Assembly (NCBI RefSeq): GCF_013116745.1
Contig: NZ_JABFOE010000007.1
Location: 1-64,000, forward strand
Source of the DNA: Arthrobacter sp. 260
Lineage (GTDB): Bacteria; Actinomycetota; Actinomycetes; Actinomycetales; Micrococcaceae
Direction of reading: 5' to 3'
DNA: 64,000 nucleotides
Shown one piece after another: positions 1 through 7,969 of the stretch; the first letter of the stretch is position 1; each line of letters begins with the position of its first letter. Position numbers and translations under genes: made by a program. The notes beneath the pieces are model-generated. The model ran no database searches. It was given only the letters and a program-made list of their open reading frames with translations, and was not told where the DNA came from.

Positions 1-469
1 ACACAAACTGGCTCAACGACCATTGACACCTATAGGAGCATCAAAATAAGGGGCAAATTAGGGGTGCTCAGAAAACTTTTTCCACTAATTTTTCGGGGCC
101 AAGATTGCGCTCAGATTGCCGGCATTCAGCGGCCGGTGGTTTGCGTCCGAGGTCGTGGCGGAGCCTCAACACGAGCCCCGACGGAGCCGCTAGCCCTCGA
201 CAAAACTCTTGCCAAGAGATTGGAAGTCCCCCAGAGGTGAGATCTGGTGGCTCAAAGAAGGCGGAACCCACCAGATCTCACGCCTCAGCGGATTGGTCCG
301 GGGGCACACGAACACACCGCACCGCACCTTCACAACCCGCAGGCAAACGAAAACATAACGCACGGCACCTTCAGGATTCACCTGCCGAGGGTCGAGGCAT
401 GTCGTTCTCTCACGGCTGAACCTCCGGAATCCCACTGAATAAGCGGGCTAAAACCACTATCCGGCAAAA
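1..469. other. gene-poor region upstream of the dnaK operon
   Basis: I see no convincing coding region here. The short open frames on both strands have no family I recognise and no good ribosome binding site. The only clear structure is the inverted repeat at 237-281, listed separately. The dnaK control region starts at about 470. Confidence 0.5.
237..281. repeat. 14-bp perfect inverted repeat
   Basis: GTGAGATCTGGTGG at 237-250 is repeated exactly in inverted orientation at 268-281, with a 17-nt spacer. No T-run follows on either strand, so it is not a typical terminator. It could be an operator, a dispersed intergenic element or a relic of one. Confidence 0.6.
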
Positions 470-490
470 GTTGAGTCCACCCGACTCAAC
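470..490. promoter_or_regulatory. HAIR operator 1 (HspR site) upstream of dnaK
   Basis: The sequence is GTTGAGT-N7-ACTCAAC, a perfect 7-bp inverted repeat. It matches the actinobacterial HAIR consensus CTTGAGT-N7-ACTCAAG except for the outermost base on each side. It lies just upstream of the -35 box of the dnaK promoter. HspR is encoded at the end of the same operon, so this fits autoregulated heat-shock repression. Confidence 0.88.
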
Positions 491-496
491 TTCAAT

Positions 497-524
497 TTGA
501 CTCTCCATCCACCGAGAGTACAGT
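497..524 (+). promoter_or_regulatory. dnaK promoter
   Basis: TTGACT (497-502), a 16-nt spacer and TACAGT (519-524) form a good housekeeping-type promoter about 100 nt before dnaK. It lies between two HAIR operators, and the -10 box overlaps the second one. Confidence 0.7.
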
Positions 525-543
525 TGAGTGAAGAACGCTCAAG
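523..543. promoter_or_regulatory. HAIR operator 2 (HspR site) upstream of dnaK
   Basis: The sequence is GTTGAGT-N7-GCTCAAG, a second HAIR element with two mismatches to a perfect repeat. It overlaps the end of the -10 box (519-524) and the likely transcription start, so bound HspR should block RNA polymerase directly. Confidence 0.82.
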
Positions 544-611
544 ATCCAGCTTTCTGGCGAAAATCCGCCAGGCACCGGATCGAGTGATTCCCCTTATTTA
601 CGGGCTGTTGA

Positions 612-2522
<1,911 letters not shown>

Positions 2523-2524
2523 TC

Positions 2525-3235
2525 ATGCCGCACCACGGAAACGAAGAAGAGCACCAGTCCGAACCGGTCAGCTTCCGCGACAAGCGGAAGATCGATCCCG
2601 AGACAGGTAAGGTCCGTGGGCAGCAGGACGACGACGGCTCACAGGCTGGTCCCAGCGACCAGCCTGTGGCCCCGGACTCCGTTCAGGATCCGGTCGAGGA
2701 AACCGACGCCGACGCCGAAGGGAAGGCTGCTGACGGCAGCGACGCCCTGGCCCAGGCCGAAGCAATCCTCAACGGGATTGACGGCGAAGGGTTCACTGAA
2801 CCCGCCGCCGAATCGGGCTCCAGTCTGGAGAACGAGCTGCGCACCGACCTGCAACGCCTCTCGGCCGAGTACGTCAACTACCGGAAGCGTGTTGAACGTG
2901 ACCGGGACGTGGCCCGGGACATGGCAGTCATCGGAGTGTTGAACTCCCTGATGCCCGTCCTGGACGACATTGACGCTGCCCGCCAGCACGGCGACCTGGC
3001 CGACGGACCCTTCGCCGCGATCTCCACCAAACTGGAGAACGCGCTGAAGACCTACGGTCTGACCCGGATCGACGAGACCGGTGTGGAGTTCGACCCGAAC
3101 GTCCACGAGGCTCTGATCCAGCAGCCCAGTGCAGACGTGCAGTTCGACAGCGTCAGCCAGATCCTTCGGGCAGGCTACAAGAAGGGCGACCGCGTCCTGC
3201 GGGCAGCCCAAGTGATCGTCGCAGTACCCGAGTAG
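2525..3235 (+). CDS. grpE: nucleotide exchange factor GrpE
   Basis: GrpE releases ADP from DnaK and so drives the chaperone cycle. The 236-residue protein has an acidic, low-complexity N-terminal arm of about 100 residues. A long coiled coil (LENELRTDLQRLSAEYVNYRKR region) and a C-terminal beta domain with the family signature follow (VEFDPNVHEAL, then RAGYKKGDRVLRAAQVIV). The N-terminal arm is longer than in Escherichia coli GrpE, which is common in actinobacteria. It starts 2 nt after the dnaK stop, so the two are probably translationally linked. A strong nested hairpin separates it from dnaJ. Confidence 0.96.
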   Translation: MPHHGNEEEHQSEPVSFRDKRKIDPETGKVRGQQDDDGSQAGPSDQPVAPDSVQDPVEETDADAEGKAADGSDALAQAEAILNGIDGEGFTEPAAESGSSLENELRTDLQRLSAEYVNYRKRVERDRDVARDMAVIGVLNSLMPVLDDIDAARQHGDLADGPFAAISTKLENALKTYGLTRIDETGVEFDPNVHEALIQQPSADVQFDSVSQILRAGYKKGDRVLRAAQVIVAVPE

Positions 3236-3244
3236 CGCTCGGCA

Positions 3245-3339
3245 AGCCGGAGCAGTGCCCGACCGGCGGCAACGAAGTTTCCTGGCTCGCAGAGCTCGCT
3301 GGAAACATTAAAGCCGCCGGATCGGACACTGCTCCGGCT
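3245..3339 (+). repeat. 95-nt nested hairpin between grpE and dnaJ
   Basis: The left arm 3245-3270 pairs with 3313-3339 over about 26 positions with only a base or two unpaired. The arms share the AGCCGGAGCAGTG and CCGGCGGC blocks. The 42-nt interior holds a second inverted repeat, GTTTCC (3277-3282) with GGAAAC (3301-3306), around an AGAGCTC core. No T-run follows, so it does not look like a plain terminator. It could adjust dnaJ-hspR expression relative to dnaK-grpE, stabilise the mRNA, or be a small palindromic element. Confidence 0.75.
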
Positions 3340-3389
3340 CCATCACTACTCACCTATGCTTTGAATTCATATACGAAAGGGGACGCCAA

Positions 3390-4412
3390 TTGGCTAGTCA
3401 GGATTGGGTCGACAAGGATTTCTACAAAATTCTGGGTGTCCCCAAAGATGCTTCCGCGGCCGACATCAAGAAGTCGTACCGGAAGCTGGCGCGCAAGCAC
3501 CACCCGGACCAGAACCAGGCAACCGGTGGATCCGACAAGATGTTCAAGGACATCTCCGAGGCCTACTCGGTATTGTCGGACCCCGAGGATCGTCAGCAGT
3601 ATGACGCTATCCGCGCTATGGGTGGCGGCGCACGGTTCACCGCCGGCGGTCCCGGCGGTGGCGCTGGCGGCGCAGGTTTCGAGGACATTTTCGGCAACCT
3701 CTTCGGACAGGGTGCTGGCCGCCCCAGTGCCGGACGCCAGCGCGGCGGCGGCGCCCCCAACTATGGCAATCTGCCACCCGAGTTCGCCGACCTTTTCGGT
3801 CAAGGTGGGGGAGGCGGCTTCGGTCAGGGCAGCGGAGGCGGGTTTGGTGGTTACCAGCCCACCCCACGCAAGGGTGCCGACCGGACCGCGACCACCAGTA
3901 TTTCGTTCGCCGGCTCCATCAACGGCACCACCATCGGACTGCGCGAGCCATCCGGTGAAGTGATCGACGTCCGCGTGCCAGCCGGCATCAAGGACGGACA
4001 GAAGGTCCGTGTCCGCGGTAAAGGGCAAGCCGGCGCAGCAGGCAACGGTGACCTGATGGTCAGCGTCAGCGTCAAACCACACCCGTTCTTCCAGCGCGAC
4101 GGCGACAACATCCGGGTGCACGTTCCGGTGTCCTTCCCCGAGGCCGCCCTCGGCGCACAGATCGACGTTCCCACGCTTACCGGTGACACGGTCAAGGTGA
4201 AGGTTCCCGCCGGGACACCATCCGGCCGCACGCTGCGCGTCAAGGGACGAGGGGTTTCCACCGCCAAGGCGACGGGCGACCTGCTGGTGACCATCGACGT
4301 CGTCGTCCCCCAGAAGCTGAACAAAGAGGCCGAGGCGGCCGTCGAAGCGTTTGCCGCCGCTACGGCCGACGCCAACCCGCGGGCGGGTCTTGCCGCGAAG
4401 GCAAAACTCTAA
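3390..4412 (+). CDS. dnaJ: DnaJ-family co-chaperone without zinc fingers (CbpA-like, type II)
   Basis: This J-domain protein should stimulate DnaK ATP hydrolysis and deliver substrates. The J domain covers residues 10-75 with the catalytic HPD at 38-40. A Gly/Phe-rich linker (about 84-165) is followed by two C-terminal beta domains ([20 protein letters not shown], then [20 protein letters not shown]). I see no cysteine and no CxxCxGxG repeats, so it is a type II J protein rather than a canonical DnaJ, which has four zinc-finger repeats. The start is TTG, chosen because AAAGGGG sits 7 nt upstream and translation gives [13 protein letters not shown]. It precedes hspR by 28 nt. The symbol follows operon position; cbpA would fit the domain layout. 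Confidence 0.93.
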   Translation: MASQDWVDKDFYKILGVPKDASAADIKKSYRKLARKHHPDQNQATGGSDKMFKDISEAYSVLSDPEDRQQYDAIRAMGGGARFTAGGPGGGAGGAGFEDIFGNLFGQGAGRPSAGRQRGGGAPNYGNLPPEFADLFGQGGGGGFGQGSGGGFGGYQPTPRKGADRTATTSISFAGSINGTTIGLREPSGEVIDVRVPAGIKDGQKVRVRGKGQAGAAGNGDLMVSVSVKPHPFFQRDGDNIRVHVPVSFPEAALGAQIDVPTLTGDTVKVKVPAGTPSGRTLRVKGRGVSTAKATGDLLVTIDVVVPQKLNKEAEAAVEAFAAATADANPRAGLAAKAKL

Positions 4413-4440
4413 AGCCCAAACTGCCTGAAAGGAGGTCACG

Positions 4441-4854
4441 ATGGCAATTGACGCAACCCTGCCCATCTATGTGATCTCCGTCGCCGCCGAACTGGCGGAC
4501 ATGCATCCGCAGACGCTGCGGCAGTACGACCGGCTGGGGCTGGTGACTCCCAGTCGGGCTCCGGGCCGTGCCCGGCGCTATTCGCAGCGGGATGTCACCA
4601 CGCTCCGTGAGGTGCAGCGGCTTTCCCAGGAGGGCGTTTCCCTTGAAGGAATCCGCCGCATCCTGCAGCTTGAGAACCAGGTGGCCGCGCTCCAGTACCG
4701 GGTGCAGGAATTGACCGATGAACTGGCCTCCCGCCGTCGCCAGTCCGACGGAAGCCGGGTCTTCGCCGCGGGCCTCGCCGGCGACGTCGTCACCCTCTCG
4801 CGTGGGCAGCGACCCCGCCCACGCAGCCAGGCCATGGTCGTGTGGCGACCGTGA
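4441..4854 (+). CDS. hspR: heat-shock repressor HspR (MerR family)
   Basis: HspR binds HAIR sites and represses the dnaK operon and clpB, often with DnaK as co-repressor. The 137-residue protein has a MerR-type winged helix at about 10-80 (YVISVAAELADMHPQTLRQYDRLGLVTPSR, with RRYSQRDV after it). A coiled-coil stretch (LQLENQVAALQYRVQELTDEL) follows, then a basic tail. AAGGAGG sits just before the ATG. It is the last gene of the operon. All three HAIR sites in this window (470-490, 523-543, 35971-35991) are expected targets. Confidence 0.95.
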   Translation: MAIDATLPIYVISVAAELADMHPQTLRQYDRLGLVTPSRAPGRARRYSQRDVTTLREVQRLSQEGVSLEGIRRILQLENQVAALQYRVQELTDELASRRRQSDGSRVFAAGLAGDVVTLSRGQRPRPRSQAMVVWRP

Positions 4855-4915
4855 CGAGTTGATGACAACTCTGCGCCCGGGGCCCCCTCTGCTGGAAACC
4901 GCTGCGGTTACGGTG

Positions 4916-4921
4916 CAGACT
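4916..4921 (+). promoter_or_regulatory. -10 box of a probable leaderless promoter for the 4928 gene
   Basis: CAGACT with a TG extension upstream lies 6 nt before the ATG at 4928. The only Shine-Dalgarno-like bases (GGGAG) are 1 nt from the ATG, too close to work, which favours a leaderless transcript. Confidence 0.4.
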
Positions 4922-4927
4922 GGGAGT

Positions 4928-5527
4928 ATGCCTCAACAGCTCACCGACGCCGGTGACTCCGGTGACTTCATCATGCAGCTCCTCATCTTTGGCGGGGTGA
5001 CACTGCTGGTTATCGGCCTGGGATTTGCGTTGGCCACGTGGCTGATTGTCCGCCGGCTCCGCCGCTCCGGAGTAGTGCAGCGCAGCTTCTCCAACGGCGT
5101 GCTCACTGCCCGGTCCTACGCCGTCGACGACGGCGTCCGACGGATCGCCCGACTGCGCCTCGACCTGCGACGCTCCGGCCAGGCAACCCGCCGGGCCCTC
5201 GACGCCGCGGCGGGCAGCGGCGGTCCCATCGGGGAACTTCCGATGGTTGCTGAGGACCTGTTCCGGGCCGAACGTGCTCTGGAAGACCAGCTCCGCCTCG
5301 CCGAACGCGAACCCGACCGCCAGCTCAAACGCGATCTGGCGGGCCGAATCGGTGAGCAGGTCCAGTCCTACGGCACCCTGTCGGCAGACCTTCGGCGCTC
5401 ACTCATGCAGGCTGGCCAACCGGCTGGCGGTGCCGAAATTCAACGGGCCAGCACCCACCTGACGCGCGAGATCAATGTGCTTCAGGCGTGGAGCAAGGCC
5501 TACGGCACCCGCGACCAGATCCAGTAG
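4928..5527 (+). CDS. single-pass membrane protein with helical cytoplasmic domain, partner of PspA-like gene
   Basis: I do not recognise a named family. The 199-residue protein has a short N-terminus and one strong membrane helix (about 16-40, LLIFGGVTLLVIGLGFALATW). A long, charged, mostly helical C-terminal domain follows, with many Arg/Glu heptad-like stretches (RRIARLRLDLRRSGQATRRAL; EDQLRLAEREPDRQLKRDL). It is 17 nt upstream of a PspA/IM30-like gene, so the pair may act together at the membrane. The ATG at 4928 is preferred; an in-frame GTG at 4913 would add five residues. It follows hspR by 73 nt but has its own promoter-like sequence. Confidence 0.75.
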   Translation: MPQQLTDAGDSGDFIMQLLIFGGVTLLVIGLGFALATWLIVRRLRRSGVVQRSFSNGVLTARSYAVDDGVRRIARLRLDLRRSGQATRRALDAAAGSGGPIGELPMVAEDLFRAERALEDQLRLAEREPDRQLKRDLAGRIGEQVQSYGTLSADLRRSLMQAGQPAGGAEIQRASTHLTREINVLQAWSKAYGTRDQIQ

Positions 5528-5544
5528 AGGCTGAGGGAATCACC

Positions 5545-6237
5545 ATGTCACTAGGCCACCGCATCTCCCGTATCGTCCGAGCGAACCGCACCGCCGCGAA
5601 GGATGCGAAGCAGAAGCCCACCGACCCGATCCAGACCGTCGAGCAGGCCCACCGGCAGCAGCTGGACCTGGTGGACAAGGCCCGCCGCAGCGTCGCTGAC
5701 CTGGCGGCCAACCGGCACCGCCTGGATTTGCTCGCCGGCGAAGCCCGGGCCGAGCTGGACCATCTGGAACGCCAGGCCGCGGATGCGGTGAACGCCGGCG
5801 ACGACGACGCCGCCCGGGCCGCCCTGCGCCGCGGCCTCGCCGTCACGAAACGGCTCGAGACGCTGAGCCGTCAACGGGACGAACTCGATTCACAGGTACG
5901 CCAGCTCGACTCCAACCTGCAGCGGCTGGAAACGCGGGTTGAGGACAACGGCATCCGGTACCAGACCCTCAAGGCCAGGCATGGTGCTGCGCAGGCCGAA
6001 CTCGGCATGCAGGACGCGCTCACCGGATCAGGGCAGGCCGCTGCGGGGGCCGAGGCTGCGGCACGGCAGGCAGAGCTGGAGGCCCGGCGGGTTCAGGCCC
6101 AGGCTGCGGCCCACGACGAACTGTCCTGGACCGATCCCAACTCCCGACGGGTCGAGGAGGCCTTCGAGGAGCTGGAAGCCAGCTCGGCGGCGGACCGGGA
6201 ACTGGAACGCCTGAAGAACCGGCACCTTCGCGACTAG
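5545..6237 (+). CDS. PspA/IM30-like membrane-associated protein
   Basis: PspA/IM30 (Vipp1) proteins are ESCRT-III-like coiled coils that coat and repair stressed membranes. The 230-residue product is almost entirely helical with long heptad stretches, for example at 35-140 with DPIQTVEQAHRQQLDLVDKA and LETLSRQRDELDSQVRQLDS. The arrangement of helices fits the family, although the N-terminus is more basic than usual (MSLGHRISRIVRANRTAAKD). It is Ala-rich in the last third. ATG with GAGGGA upstream. It sits 17 nt after the one-helix membrane protein, which could be its membrane anchor or sensor. Assignment rests on overall pattern, not on a unique motif. Confidence 0.8.
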   Translation: MSLGHRISRIVRANRTAAKDAKQKPTDPIQTVEQAHRQQLDLVDKARRSVADLAANRHRLDLLAGEARAELDHLERQAADAVNAGDDDAARAALRRGLAVTKRLETLSRQRDELDSQVRQLDSNLQRLETRVEDNGIRYQTLKARHGAAQAELGMQDALTGSGQAAAGAEAAARQAELEARRVQAQAAAHDELSWTDPNSRRVEEAFEELEASSAADRELERLKNRHLRD

Positions 6238-6238
6238 C

Positions 6239-6259
6239 CCCCTGGCGGATACCCAGGGG
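6239..6259. terminator. short hairpin after the PspA-like gene
   Basis: CCCCTGG (6239-6245) pairs with CCAGGGG (6253-6259) around a 7-nt loop directly after the PspA-like stop codon. No T-run follows. It lies just upstream of the next gene's -10 box. Confidence 0.35.
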
Positions 6260-6263
6260 TGGG

Positions 6264-6269
6264 TAGACT
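6264..6269 (+). promoter_or_regulatory. -10 box of leaderless promoter for the SDR gene
   Basis: TAGACT lies 7 nt before the ATG at 6277 with no ribosome site between them, so the transcript should begin at or next to the start codon. No good -35 box is seen. Confidence 0.5.
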
Positions 6270-6276
6270 CGGCCAC

Positions 6277-6957
6277 ATGACAACTATCAGTGGCAGCCAC
6301 TTCCTGGTGATCGGAGCGACGGGCGTTCTGGGCGCCGCCGTCGCCAGGCAGCTGGCAGGTGCCGGTGCGCGGGTGACGCTCTCCGGCCGGAACGCCGGAA
6401 AACTTGAAAGCCTGGCCGCCGAGCTGGGAGATGCGGTGGCTGGAACCGTCGTCGCCGACCTCACTCACCCCAACGCTCCGGCAGAGATCGCCGGGGTCTG
6501 CGGTGATCTTGACGGGCTGGTGTACGCGGCGGGAGTAGTCGCGTTCGGGCCGGTAGCCGGGCTCGACGACGAAACCCTGGATGAGCTGCTCCTCGTCAAC
6601 GTCCTGGGCTACATCCGGCTCATCCGTGCGGTGTCAGCCCAGCTGCAGCGCGATTCAGTGGTGGTCCAGATCAGCGCCGTCGTCGCCGAAAGCCCAACCG
6701 CCGGGATGGCCGCCTACTCGGCGAGCAAGGCAGCGCTCAGCGCCTTCGGGAAAGCACTGTCGCTGGAAGTCCGCCGGCAGGGAATCCGGGTGCTCGATGT
6801 GCGGCCGCCGCACACCGAGACCGGGCTGGTGAACCGAGCCATTGCTGGTGCAGCGCCGCGGCTTCCCGCCGGGAAAGACCCGGACGCCGTCGCTGAGCGG
6901 GTTGTCCGGGCGATTGCCGACGGCGAGAAGGACCTCCCGGCATCGGCATTCAGCTAG
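6277..6957 (+). CDS. short-chain dehydrogenase/reductase
   Basis: This 226-residue cytoplasmic SDR has a nucleotide-binding Rossmann fold: GATGVLGAAVARQLAGAGARV is a variant of the TGxxxGxG motif near residues 13-20. YAAGVV is in the NAG position, and the catalytic YSASK motif lies near 148-152 with a serine upstream (VQISAVVAESP). Arg-37 region (SGRNAGKLE) suggests NADP. Substrate cannot be told from sequence. It is slightly shorter than the usual 250 residues. It appears to be transcribed alone from a leaderless promoter. Confidence 0.88.
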   Translation: MTTISGSHFLVIGATGVLGAAVARQLAGAGARVTLSGRNAGKLESLAAELGDAVAGTVVADLTHPNAPAEIAGVCGDLDGLVYAAGVVAFGPVAGLDDETLDELLLVNVLGYIRLIRAVSAQLQRDSVVVQISAVVAESPTAGMAAYSASKAALSAFGKALSLEVRRQGIRVLDVRPPHTETGLVNRAIAGAAPRLPAGKDPDAVAERVVRAIADGEKDLPASAFS

Positions 6958-7082
6958 GGTGCCGCAGTGATCCATAGGCCAGCGCCGCGGACCTCCTGAG
7001 GTCTATCTGGATTGTTGAGATAGTGAACACTCTGGGCGGGTGAAGCGTGCGCCTAATATGGCCACTGGACGGAAAGGGCGTA

Positions 7083-7800
7083 ATGACCGTTGAGCAAACG
7101 GAGAGCTCACCGCTTCCGCCGGGAATTGCCATCGCCTGGGCGCTCGGGCGCCCCGCGTCCCGTGGCATGAAGGCCGAGTTGAGTCCGGCCCGCATCATCG
7201 ATGCGGCAATCAGAATCACCGACGCCGCTCATGCGGGACGGGGCCTACGGGCGTCCGGACTCGCACCAGTCGAAACCGCAAAGTGCTGATCATGCGGTCG
7301 ATGTTCCACCCGTCGACGGTCCTGGTGACTCGGGCGAATCGGGTAATTCAGGCGGGGTCGGCGACTGGCGGTCGGCGGTCGGGGAGTGGGCCCGGGCAGT
7401 TGAGGCCCAGTATCGCGCGCATCCGTGGGTGTTGGAGTATCGCCTCACCGCGCCGCCCGCCACTCCCAACGAGCTGCTGTGGCTGGAAATGCTGCTGCGG
7501 GTGCTCGCCACCACGCCGCTTAACTCGTCAGAAAAACTGAGCAGCGCCCTCATGCTCGGAAACCTGGTGCGATCTGTCACGAAACTCGAAATTGATGTTT
7601 CCGCCAGCGATTCCCCCGAGGCGCTCGAAGAATATGGATCGTTATTGTTTCGCCTGCTCGATCCGGAAGAATACCGCGAGGTGCTCGGCGTGTTTAGCGA
7701 CCCCGCCCTCACCGTGATGGAAGCAGAGGGGGCTGAATTACAGTTCGTCTTGAAGCGGTTTCTCGATGGGGTGGCAGTCCTGATCGCCAACCGTTCCTGA
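7083..7800 (+). pseudogene. broken TetR-family regulator
   Basis: Two frames together look like one TetR regulator. The first frame starts at ATG 7083 with an AAAGGG ribosome site and encodes the usual N-terminal stretch (PGIAIAWALGRPASRGMKAELS, then PARIIDAAIRITDAAH). It breaks off before the recognition helix. Another frame carries the downstream part up to 7800, starting near ADHAVDVPPVDGPGDW and continuing AVEAQYRAHPWVLEYRL, the usual start of a TetR_C ligand domain. The middle of the helix-turn-helix (about 20-25 residues) is missing and the frame shifts, so no DNA-binding product is expected. Coordinates span both fragments. A sequencing error cannot explain the missing residues. Confidence 0.7.
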
Positions 7801-7969
7801 GGGCACACCCCGTCACAATCCTTCCTCCGGCCGCCCTATCTGAGGAATCGCGCGCCTTTGAGGCAGTTTTGGCTCAGTAACCTGCGCCGGGTCCCTGCGG
7901 CGCACGTGCCCGCGAAATATGAGTCCTATGATTTGTGAACAAACACTGGGGTGCCACAAGGTAGGTAGA

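Noticed and set aside
4856-4871. GAGTTG-N4-CAACTC dyad after hspR
   Set aside because: Looks HAIR-like but has wrong arms and a 4-nt spacer; probably chance or a weak hairpin.
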